Of a stretch of 64,000 nucleotides of DNA, positions 25,917 to 33,601 are shown piece by piece. The notes beneath the pieces were generated by a model. It ran no database searches, was not told where the DNA came from, and saw only the letters and a list, made by a program, of their open reading frames with translations. Every line of letters starts with the position of its first letter. Position 1 is the first letter of the stretch. The stretch lies in assembly GCA_050293315.1 (NCBI GenBank), contig JBNKMS010000023.1, forward strand, positions 1 to 64,000, written 5' to 3'. The translations under genes were made by a program, and so were the position numbers. Source of the DNA: CBFDBF01 sp050293315 (lineage in GTDB: Bacteria > Pseudomonadota > Gammaproteobacteria > Chromatiales > Chromatiaceae).

Positions 25917-26462
25917 ATGAAACCACTCAGAGGTACCACGATCCTATCGGTACAGCGTAACGGTAAGGTGGTCATCGGCGGCGACGGCCAGGTCTCAATG
26001 GGCAATACCGTAATGAAGGGAAATGCCCGCAAGGTGCGCCGTCTCTATAAGGACCGGGTGCTGGCCGGCTTTGCCGGGGCCACCGCAGATGCCTTCACCC
26101 TGTTTGAGCGGTTTGAGGCAAAACTGGAGAAGCATCACGGCCATCTCACCCGCTCCGCCGTGGAGCTGGCCAAGGATTGGCGTACTGACCGGATGCTGCG
26201 ACGGCTGGAGGCGCTACTCTGTGTGGCTGATGCCACTGCTTCGCTGATTATCACCGGCACCGGTGATGTGGTGGAGCCGGAGCATGGGTTGATGGCCATC
26301 GGTTCGGGTGGCCCCTATGCCCAGGCGGCTGCCCAGGCGCTGTTGGATAACACTGAACTCGGGGCGCGTGAGATAGTCGAAAAGAGCCTTGGTATCGCCG
26401 CCGATATATGTGTCTATACTAACCGCAATCTGGTGATTGAGGAGCTTGAGATTAAGGGCTGA
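25917..26462 (+). CDS. hslV: HslV, peptidase subunit of the HslUV protease
   Basis: A 181-residue N-terminal-threonine peptidase that forms the proteolytic core with HslU. The catalytic threonine is T7 (in RGTTILSV), so a six-residue leader must be removed; such leaders occur in other proteobacterial HslV. The rest (GGDGQVSMGNTVMKGNARKVR) is typical. I chose ATG 25917, behind GGGGAGCAACC, not the upstream extension to 25821. hslU follows after 38 bases. Confidence 0.96.
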   Translation: MKPLRGTTILSVQRNGKVVIGGDGQVSMGNTVMKGNARKVRRLYKDRVLAGFAGATADAFTLFERFEAKLEKHHGHLTRSAVELAKDWRTDRMLRRLEALLCVADATASLIITGTGDVVEPEHGLMAIGSGGPYAQAAAQALLDNTELGAREIVEKSLGIAADICVYTNRNLVIEELEIKG

Positions 26463-26500
26463 GTAGCCGCTGGGACAGTTTTAGAGTAGGCAGGAGAGAG

Positions 26501-27838
26501 ATGTCAGATATTACCCCGCAACAGATCGTACGCGAACTGGATAAGCATATCATCGGACAGGATGCCGCCAAGCGGTCGGTCGCCATCGCCATGCGTAACC
26601 GCTGGCGCTGCACCCAGGTTGCGCCGGAGCTACGCAACGAGATAACACCAAAGAATATCCTGATGATCGGTCCTACCGGGGTCGGTAAGACAGAGATAGC
26701 GCGTCGCCTGGCACGGTTGGCGGACGCCCCCTTCATTAAGGTGGAAGCGACTAAATTCACCGAAGTTGGCTATGTTGGGCGCGATGTTGAGTCGATCGTC
26801 CGCGATCTTGCAGATTGCGCGATGAACATGGTGCGCGAGGATGAGCTCAAGAAGGTGCAGGATTTGGCGGCTGAGGCGGCCGAAGAGCGTATCCTGGATG
26901 TGCTCCTGCCGCAGCCGACCACCACCAGCTGGGAGGCGGACAGCAACCCAGGTGAGGACAGCTCCCCTACCAGGGAGAAGCTGCGGCAGAAGATCCGCAG
27001 TGGCGAGATGGATGATAAGGAGGTCGAGATCGAGACCTCGGCAGCGCAGATCGGGGTGGAGATCATGGCCCCACCCGGTATGGAGGAGATGACCAGCCAA
27101 CTGCAGGGGCTGTTTCAGGATATGGGCAGCAACCGTACCCGTAGCCGCAAGTTGCGGATCAAGGATGCGCTCAAGATCCTGCAGGATGAGGAGGCGGCCA
27201 AGCGGGTCAATAACGAGGATATGAAGCTGCGCGCCCTGGAGATGGTGGAGCAGAATGGGATCGTCTTTCTCGACGAGCTGGACAAGGTGGCGAGCCGCTC
27301 CGAATATGGCGGTCCCGATGTCTCCCGCGAGGGGGTGCAGCGTGATCTGCTGCCCCTGGTCGAGGGGTGTACCGTATCCACCAGGCAGGGGATGGTGAAG
27401 ACCGACCATATCCTGTTTATCGCCTCGGGGGCGTTCCATCTGGCCAAGCCATCCGATCTGATTCCTGAGTTGCAGGGGCGACTGCCGATACGGGTGGAGC
27501 TGGATGCCCTGACCACGGAGGATTTTGTGCGCATCCTGACCGAACCAGACGCCTCTCTAACCGACCAGTACAGGGCGCTGTTGGCGACCGATGGGGTGAG
27601 CCTGGAGTTTGCCGAAGATGGCCTGCAGCGGATAGCCGAGATCGCCTGGCAGGTGAATGAGAGCACGGAGAACATCGGGGCGCGGCGTCTGCATACGGTG
27701 ATGGAGCGGCTGCTGGAGGAGATATCCTATAGTGCCTCGGAGCAGCAGGATACCCCGGTCATCGTGGATGCGGAGTATGTGAACCGACATCTCTCCGATC
27801 TGGCCGCTAACGAAGATCTTAGCCGATTTATTCTGTAA
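26501..27838 (+). CDS. hslU: HslU, ATPase subunit of the HslUV protease
   Basis: A 445-residue AAA+ unfoldase. Walker A is GPTGVGKT (K63), Walker B is VFLDELDK near residue 255, and the intermediate (I) domain lies between. The conserved C-terminal DLSRFIL docks into HslV. A GGAGAG ribosome site precedes the ATG. Operon with hslV. Confidence 0.97.
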   Translation: MSDITPQQIVRELDKHIIGQDAAKRSVAIAMRNRWRCTQVAPELRNEITPKNILMIGPTGVGKTEIARRLARLADAPFIKVEATKFTEVGYVGRDVESIVRDLADCAMNMVREDELKKVQDLAAEAAEERILDVLLPQPTTTSWEADSNPGEDSSPTREKLRQKIRSGEMDDKEVEIETSAAQIGVEIMAPPGMEEMTSQLQGLFQDMGSNRTRSRKLRIKDALKILQDEEAAKRVNNEDMKLRALEMVEQNGIVFLDELDKVASRSEYGGPDVSREGVQRDLLPLVEGCTVSTRQGMVKTDHILFIASGAFHLAKPSDLIPELQGRLPIRVELDALTTEDFVRILTEPDASLTDQYRALLATDGVSLEFAEDGLQRIAEIAWQVNESTENIGARRLHTVMERLLEEISYSASEQQDTPVIVDAEYVNRHLSDLAANEDLSRFIL

Positions 27839-27854
27839 CCCTGGAGTTATTATC

Positions 27855-28220
27855 GTGTCGAAACCAATCCCTACCGAACTGAATCTGCACCGTCACTCCA
27901 AGGTTCTGGAGATCTCTTTTGATGATGGCTCCAGTTTCAATCTACCGTGTGAATATCTGCGGGTATTCTCCCCATCGGCAGAGGTCCAGGGCCATGGCCC
28001 GGGACAGGAGGTGCTGCAGGTGGGGAAGGAGGATGTCGCCATTGAGCAGATCACCCCGGTAGGCAACTACGCCGTATGCCTCCATTTTGATGATGGCCAC
28101 AACACCGGCATCTACTCCTGGGATACACTCTATAGATTGGGGGTGGAGCATGAGCAGAATTGGGCAGAGTATCTGAGCCGACTAAAGGCCGCAGGACACC
28201 AGCGGCAGGATGCGAATTGA
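27855..28220 (+). CDS. DUF971 protein
   Basis: A 121-residue protein of the DUF971 (gamma-butyrobetaine hydroxylase N-terminal-like) family, with L.FDDG..F.LPCEYLRV and FDDGHNTGIYSWDTLY. It starts with GTG behind CTGGAG. Its position between hslU and ubiE is conserved in many proteobacteria. The related domain appears in iron-sulfur carriers and hydroxylases, but no function is established for this stand-alone form. Its stop overlaps the ubiE start (TGATG). Confidence 0.88.
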   Translation: MSKPIPTELNLHRHSKVLEISFDDGSSFNLPCEYLRVFSPSAEVQGHGPGQEVLQVGKEDVAIEQITPVGNYAVCLHFDDGHNTGIYSWDTLYRLGVEHEQNWAEYLSRLKAAGHQRQDAN

Positions 28221-28969
28221 TGAGTGAAAAGGAGACAACCCATTTTGGTTATGAACAGGTTGCCGTAGAGGAGAAGGCCGGGCGGGTGCGCCAGGTGTTT
28301 GATTCAGTAGCGACCAGATATGACCTGATGAACGACCTGATGTCGTTTGGTATCCATCGGTTGTGGAAGCGTTTTGCCGTGGAGCTTGCGGCCATTCGCC
28401 CCGGCCAGAGGGTGCTTGATCTGGCCTCAGGCACCGGTGATCTGGCGGCCCGCTTTGCCGAGTTGGTGGGGGCGGAGGGGAGCGTCGTCATGACCGACAT
28501 CAATGCCGCCATGCTGGAGCAGGGGCGCCGGCAGATGGCCGACCGCGGCCTGCTGGGCAATATCCGCTACACCCAGGTCAATGCGGAGCATATCCCCTTC
28601 CCCGACAGCTGGTTTAACTGTGTCACCATCGGTTTTGGCCTGCGCAATGTAACCGATAAACAGCAGGCGCTGAACGAGATGTTCCGGGTGCTGAAGCCGG
28701 GAGGCCGTGCCCTGGTCCTGGAGTTCTCCCATCCTAGGGGTAAGCCGCTGCAGGCCGCCTACGATCTATACTCTTTCAAGGTGCTGCCGCTGCTGGGGAA
28801 GCTGGTGGCAAACGACGAGGAGAGCTACCGCTATCTGGCGGAGTCTATCCGTATGCATCCGGACCAGGAGACCCTGCAGGGGATGATGGAGGAGGCCGGG
28901 TTTGAGCGCTGTGACTATCACAACCTAACAGGCGGGGTGGTTGCGGTGCATCGTGGGTTTAAATTATGA
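28220..28969 (+). CDS. ubiE: Ubiquinone/menaquinone C-methyltransferase UbiE
   Basis: A 249-residue S-adenosylmethionine-dependent methyltransferase acting on the quinone ring. The SAM-binding motif is VLDLASGTGDLA, and the family signatures YDLMNDLMSFGIHRLWK and GFGLRNVTD are present. ATG 28220 overlaps the DUF971 stop; the upstream frame extension is not needed. The start of the next gene overlaps its end by four bases. Confidence 0.97.
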   Translation: MSEKETTHFGYEQVAVEEKAGRVRQVFDSVATRYDLMNDLMSFGIHRLWKRFAVELAAIRPGQRVLDLASGTGDLAARFAELVGAEGSVVMTDINAAMLEQGRRQMADRGLLGNIRYTQVNAEHIPFPDSWFNCVTIGFGLRNVTDKQQALNEMFRVLKPGGRALVLEFSHPRGKPLQAAYDLYSFKVLPLLGKLVANDEESYRYLAESIRMHPDQETLQGMMEEAGFERCDYHNLTGGVVAVHRGFKL

Positions 28970-29268
28970 GTAGCACGGAGTTTAAGATCGCCGATCTGGA
29001 GGAGACGCTAAGGCGTCATCTCTCCAAATATACCGGTACTATTATCACCGACGATCTGATTCGGCTGTTGCACGCCGGTGCCGACCTGGGTGAACATGTG
29101 AAACAGACGCTGCAGCAGGAGTTGCAGGAGTGTCTGCATAAAGATATTGGCCTGCTACCGAGCGCGGATGAGGTGCGGCGCTTTATTGCTCAGGTGGATG
29201 CATTCAAGTATGAGGTGGTAGCTATAGAGCAGCGGATCGAGTCGTTAGAACAGGGAGAGCAGCGCTAG
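28966..29268 (+). CDS. Small coiled-coil protein in the ubiJ position
   Basis: A 100-residue protein between ubiE and ubiB, where ubiJ (about 200 residues, SCP2 lipid-binding domain) is normally found. I see no SCP2 domain. The layout is an amphipathic N-terminal half (LGEHVKQTLQQELQE) and a C-terminal coiled coil (VVAIEQRIESLE), which resembles the accessory factor UbiK more than UbiJ. It overlaps ubiE by four bases and ubiB by one, so it is translated with both and most likely serves ubiquinone synthesis. The family assignment is an inference from shape and context. Confidence 0.6.
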   Translation: MSSTEFKIADLEETLRRHLSKYTGTIITDDLIRLLHAGADLGEHVKQTLQQELQECLHKDIGLLPSADEVRRFIAQVDAFKYEVVAIEQRIESLEQGEQR

Positions 29269-30923
29269 TGATTCGCCCCGTCGAGGCGCTACGGCTGCTG
29301 CATATCAACTGGGTGCTCCTGCGGCACGGGTTGGATGAGGTGATACTTGTCACCCATCTGTTTCGCCCACTCCGCTTTGTCTTATATATATCTCCCTGGT
29401 ACTGGTTGCGACGTAATCGTCTCCCCTCCTATCCGGTGCGTATCCGTCTCGCGCTAGAGGATCTGGGTCCGATCTTCATCAAATTTGGTCAGATCCTCTC
29501 AACCCGGCGAGATCTTTTGCCGGGTGATATTGCCGATGAGCTGGCAAAGCTGCAGGATGCCGTACCCCCGTTTCCGGGGGGGCAGGCGAGGGCACAGATT
29601 GAGGCATCATTCGGGCGCCCGATAGAGCAGCTGCTGGACGATTTTGAGGAGGTCCCACTCGCCTCTGCCTCTATTGCCCAGGTGCATGCCGCCCGGTTAA
29701 AGAGTGGCAAAGAGGTGGTGGTAAAGGTGCTGCGCCCCGGTATCGAGAAGGTTATTCGTCGCGATATAGGGCTGCTCTACATCATCGCCGGCCTGGCGAA
29801 TCGTTACTGGTCGGACGGCCGCCGCCTGCGCCCATTGGAGGTGGTGGCGGATTATGAGAAGACCATCTTCAATGAGCTCGATCTAAGACTGGAGGCTGCC
29901 AATGCCACACAGCTGCGGCGTAACTGGGAGGGGAGCGAGCTGCTGTTTGTGCCGGAGATCTACTGGGACCTGACCCGCAAGGATGTATTGGTGATGGAGC
30001 GGATCTACGGCACCCAGGTGAGCGACATCGCTGCCCTCAAGGCCCAGGGGATCAGCATGCGTCAGCTGGGGGAGCAGGGGGTGGAGATATTTTTCACCCA
30101 GGTGTTCCGGGACAACTTTTTCCACGCCGATATGCACCCCGGCAATATATTTGTCGAGCCGAGTGGCCGCTATATCGCCGTCGATTTCGGCATCGTCGGC
30201 TCTCTTACCACTGCCGATCAGCGCTATCTGGCGGAGAACCTGCTGGCCTTTTTCAACCGCGACTACCACCGGGTGGCAGAGTTGCACCTGGAGTCAGAGT
30301 GGGTGCCGGAGGGGACCAGGGTAGATGAGTTTGAGTCTGCCATCCGCGCGGTCTGCGAGCCTATATTTAATAAGCCGCTGCATGAGATATCCTTTGGCCA
30401 CTTCCTGCTCAATCTTTTTCAGACCGCACGCCGCTTTGATATGGAGGTGCAGCCGCAGCTGATCCTGCTGCAGAAGACGCTGCTATATATCGAGGGGTTG
30501 GGGCGGCAGCTCTATCCGGAACTGGACCTCTGGTCGACGGCCAAACCATATCTGGAGCGCTGGATGGAGGAGCAGGTCGGCCCCAAGGCGTTTGCACGCA
30601 AGCTGCGCAAGAACCTCCCTGCAATGACCGAGTACGCCGCTGATATGCCTCTGCTGCTGCACCAGGCGCTACGCGATGTGACCGAGGGCCGCCTCGAGGT
30701 GGAGTGGAAGTCGGCCGAACTTACCCAGCTGCGCAGGGAGCTGCGGGCAGGCCGGCATCACACCATCGCCGCAATAAGTGGTGGTGCGATGCTCATCTCT
30801 GGGGCGCTGCTGCTCACCCTGGGCCCCAGTATCCTGCTGCCCGCCACCGCCACCACTATTGCCGGGATGTTTCTTGGTTTTGGCGGAATCCTGATTCTGC
30901 TAAAGACCTGGTTGCAGGGGTGA
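29268..30923 (+). CDS. ubiB: UbiB, ABC1/ADCK-type ATPase for ubiquinone synthesis
   Basis: A 551-residue membrane-associated atypical kinase-like protein needed for ubiquinone synthesis. The family motif FIKFGQILSTRRDLLP is present near residue 68, a nucleotide-binding VVVKVLRPG, the catalytic-loop-like FHADMHPGNI and DFG (VDFGIVG). Two C-terminal membrane segments end the protein. It begins with GTG inside the stop codon of the preceding gene. Confidence 0.95.
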   Translation: MIRPVEALRLLHINWVLLRHGLDEVILVTHLFRPLRFVLYISPWYWLRRNRLPSYPVRIRLALEDLGPIFIKFGQILSTRRDLLPGDIADELAKLQDAVPPFPGGQARAQIEASFGRPIEQLLDDFEEVPLASASIAQVHAARLKSGKEVVVKVLRPGIEKVIRRDIGLLYIIAGLANRYWSDGRRLRPLEVVADYEKTIFNELDLRLEAANATQLRRNWEGSELLFVPEIYWDLTRKDVLVMERIYGTQVSDIAALKAQGISMRQLGEQGVEIFFTQVFRDNFFHADMHPGNIFVEPSGRYIAVDFGIVGSLTTADQRYLAENLLAFFNRDYHRVAELHLESEWVPEGTRVDEFESAIRAVCEPIFNKPLHEISFGHFLLNLFQTARRFDMEVQPQLILLQKTLLYIEGLGRQLYPELDLWSTAKPYLERWMEEQVGPKAFARKLRKNLPAMTEYAADMPLLLHQALRDVTEGRLEVEWKSAELTQLRRELRAGRHHTIAAISGGAMLISGALLLTLGPSILLPATATTIAGMFLGFGGILILLKTWLQG

Positions 30924-30948
30924 TCCGCATCAGTTGATTCTTTGGATC

Positions 30949-31066
30949 GTAGGGCGGATTAGCGAAGCGTAATCCGCCGAATGTTTTATCCCAAAGCTTG
31001 AGGTGACTGCACAAACAATTTGGGATTAATCATGCGGCGCAATGCCCGTTGGTTATTGCGCCCTAC
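30949..31066. repeat. MITE-like element with terminal inverted repeats
   Basis: About 118 bases bounded by GTAGGGCG (30949-30956) and its exact complement CGCCCTAC (31059-31066). The left end continues as GGATTAGCGAAGCGTAATCC, itself a hairpin. Elements starting GTAGGGCGGA...GCGAAGCG are widespread in gammaproteobacterial genomes. It fills the gap between the converging ubiB and ubiD genes and has no coding capacity. Confidence 0.65.
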
Positions 31067-31086
31067 AAGCTAGGTATAACCTTAGG

Positions 31087-32553
31087 CTAGTCGATCCCCA
31101 GACTATCCCAGATCTCATCGATACGCTGCTGTACTGCCACGTCCATCTGGATCGGTCTGCCCCACTCCCGTTCGGTCTCACCCGGCCACTTGTTGGTGGC
31201 ATCGAGGCCGATCTTGGAGCCGAGCCCTGATACCGGTGAGGCGAAGTCGAGATAGTCGATCGGGCTGTTTTCAATAATCGTGGAGTCGCGGGCCGGATCC
31301 ATGCGGGTGGTAATGGCCCAGATAACATCGTTCCAATTGCGCACGTTAACGTCATTATCGACGACGATCACGAATTTTGTATACATAAACTGCCGTAGAA
31401 ACGACCAGATGCCCAGCATTACCCGCTTCGCGTGGCCCGGGTACTGTTTATCGATGCTGATCACGGCCAGCCGATAGGAGCAGCCCTCCGGCGGCAGGTA
31501 GAAGTCGCTGATCTCAGGGAACTGCCGCTGTAGGATGGGCACAAAGACCTCGTTCAGCGCAGCCCCGAGGATGGCCGGCTCATCCGGTGGCCTGCCGGTA
31601 TAGGTGCTGTGGTAGATTGGGTCGCGCCGGTGGGTTATGCGGTCAATGGTGAAGAGCGGGAATTCGGCCGTCTCATTGTAGTAGCCGGTATGGTCGCCGA
31701 ACGGCCCCTCTAAGGCCATCTCGCCCGGGTTGATATGTCCCTCAAGCACAAATTCGGCACGGGCCGGGACCTGTAGGTCTGAACCGATGCAGCTGGTCAC
31801 CTCGCTCTTGCTGCCACGTAGCAGGCCGGCGAAGGCGTACTCCGACAGGGTGTCTGGTATCGGGGTGACGGCAGCCAGCATGGTGGCCGGGTCTGCCCCC
31901 AGGGCTACGGCCACTGGAAACGGTTCCCCCGGGTGTTGTTGTTGCCACTGCTGAAAATCGATGGCTCCGCCACGATGGTCGAGCCAGCGCATTATCACCT
32001 GGTTCTTGCCGTGCAGCTGCATCCGGTAGATCCCAAGGTTGGTGCGTGGCTGCAGCGGTCCTTTGGTAATAACCAGCCCCCAGGTGATGAGCGGTGCGGC
32101 ATCGCCCGGCCAGCAGGTCTGTATCGGGATGGTCGATAGGTCTACTGCGTCCCCCTCCAGTACCACCTCCTGACAGGGGGCGTTCTTGAGCTCCTTGGGG
32201 GCCATGTCGAGCACCTTCCGGTAGAGGGGCAGTTTCTTCCAGGCGTCGCGCATCCCTTTGGGTGGCTCCGGCTCCTTGAGTGCTGCCAGCAGCAGCCCCA
32301 CCTCGCGCAGTGCCTCTGCCGATTCCGCGCCTACCCCCATGGCCACCCTGTGCTTGGTGCCGAACAGGTTTGCCAGGAGTGGGTGCTGCGAACCCTTCAC
32401 CCGTTCGAACAGCAGGGCGGGGCCGCCAGCCTTCAGGGTGCGGTCACAGATCTCGGTGATCTCCAGGTATGGGTCTACCTCAACCCCGATCCGCTTCAGC
32501 TCACCCTGCGCCTCCAGCTGTGTGATGAAATCCCGAAGATCTTTGTAGTCCAT
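31087..32553 (-). CDS. ubiD: 4-hydroxy-3-polyprenylbenzoate decarboxylase UbiD
   Basis: A 488-residue decarboxylase of the UbiD family, using prenylated FMN made by UbiX, in ubiquinone synthesis. Family landmarks include MDYKDLRDFI at the start, PRTNLGIYRMQ, and the EGPFGDHTGYY segment carrying catalytic acidic residues. Length is normal. It converges with the ubiE-ubiB group, so three ubiquinone genes lie together. ubiX is not in the window. Confidence 0.96.
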   Translation of the reverse strand: MDYKDLRDFITQLEAQGELKRIGVEVDPYLEITEICDRTLKAGGPALLFERVKGSQHPLLANLFGTKHRVAMGVGAESAEALREVGLLLAALKEPEPPKGMRDAWKKLPLYRKVLDMAPKELKNAPCQEVVLEGDAVDLSTIPIQTCWPGDAAPLITWGLVITKGPLQPRTNLGIYRMQLHGKNQVIMRWLDHRGGAIDFQQWQQQHPGEPFPVAVALGADPATMLAAVTPIPDTLSEYAFAGLLRGSKSEVTSCIGSDLQVPARAEFVLEGHINPGEMALEGPFGDHTGYYNETAEFPLFTIDRITHRRDPIYHSTYTGRPPDEPAILGAALNEVFVPILQRQFPEISDFYLPPEGCSYRLAVISIDKQYPGHAKRVMLGIWSFLRQFMYTKFVIVVDNDVNVRNWNDVIWAITTRMDPARDSTIIENSPIDYLDFASPVSGLGSKIGLDATNKWPGETEREWGRPIQMDVAVQQRIDEIWDSLGID

Positions 32554-32579
32554 AATTGCTGTCCTGAACTGACCCGGGG

Positions 32580-33593
32580 CTAGATCCTAAAACCACCAAT
32601 ACGCTTGCGTACGCGATATTTGATAAAGGCCACACCCCCAATAAATCCTCCCAACAGCAGCAGGAACATGGTCAGCAGACGCCAGGGCGAAAACAGTGAA
32701 TTGTCGCTGCTCCCAGTATCAATCTCCTCCATCGGGGCGCTCAGCAGTTTTTCCGCCACTTTAATCCGCTGCTGCAGTAGGCGTGCATAGTTCTGCATGC
32801 GTATTACTTCAGGCTCCTTCGAGGCCGCGGCGTTCAGTTCTTCATGCGCCGTATCCAGCTCTTTCTGTAGCTCTATGATCTTCGCTTGAGCCAGCTTCTC
32901 TTTGGCCGCGTCCCGGCTCAGTTTTTTCAGGTGGTCCTGCAGCATCATGACCTCTTCCTGACTTGCTGTTGCCGCCTTGCGTGAACTGGCCAGCTCCTTC
33001 TCCAGGCTGGATACGCGCACATCGGTGGCGTCTGTCCCACTCCCGGACTGGAGTAGTTTTATCTCTTCACGGGCGGTCTGCGCCTCCCGTCTGGCACTGT
33101 TAAGCGCGCTCTCCTGGGCCTTGAGTTGCTGCTCTTTACTCTCCAGTTGGTCGCTCAGCTCCTGCAGTTTGGCCTCTGTCTGCAGCAGTTGTTTCTGGTT
33201 GCTCTCCAGCTCTTTTTGCATCTTGTCATTGCTGTCGCTGCTGAAGGTGGCGGTGTTGGTGGCCCGCTTTAACTGATCTTCTGCCTGTTGTAGTTTTTGC
33301 TTGAGCTCCCCATTCTGGGCCTGTAGTTCCAGCAGTTGCGCCTTGGCCGGCTTCTCTGCAGTAATGTAGGTCGATTTTATCCAACCCTCGCTACCATCCC
33401 CCAGTCGTACCCGGCTGTATCCACCCTCTGTTTTCAGCACCTCCAGAGGGGTCCCACTGGAGATCACCTTTTGTGGTTTAGTGCTGTTATCGGGGGTCTC
33501 ATAGATGCCGACCAGCAGTTTGTCAGTGATATGGGCCGCCTGCAGGGTTGTGGTGGTGAGCAGTAAACAGGTGAGTAGTATCTTCTTCAGCAT
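32580..33593 (-). CDS. SH3-domain, coiled-coil membrane protein (TIGR04211 type)
   Basis: A 337-residue envelope protein. A signal peptide (residues 1-19) is followed by a bacterial SH3 domain (about 22-82), a long Lys/Glu/Gln-rich coiled coil (about 85-290) and one C-terminal membrane segment (LLTMFLLLLGGFIGG) with a basic tail. This architecture is that of the TIGR04211 family (E. coli YgiM-like). Role unknown; cell-wall binding is plausible from the SH3 domain. It lies 8 bases downstream of prlC. Confidence 0.85.
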   Translation of the reverse strand: MLKKILLTCLLLTTTTLQAAHITDKLLVGIYETPDNSTKPQKVISSGTPLEVLKTEGGYSRVRLGDGSEGWIKSTYITAEKPAKAQLLELQAQNGELKQKLQQAEDQLKRATNTATFSSDSNDKMQKELESNQKQLLQTEAKLQELSDQLESKEQQLKAQESALNSARREAQTAREEIKLLQSGSGTDATDVRVSSLEKELASSRKAATASQEEVMMLQDHLKKLSRDAAKEKLAQAKIIELQKELDTAHEELNAAASKEPEVIRMQNYARLLQQRIKVAEKLLSAPMEEIDTGSSDNSLFSPWRLLTMFLLLLGGFIGGVAFIKYRVRKRIGGFRI

Positions 33594-33601
33594 GTCTCTG
33601 A

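Noticed and set aside
25917..25940. HslV leader of six residues as a novelty
   Set aside because: Similar short leaders before the catalytic threonine occur in other proteobacterial HslV proteins.
26630..27439. Minus-strand frame of 269 codons opposite hslU
   Set aside because: Shadow of a conserved ATPase gene in GC-rich DNA.
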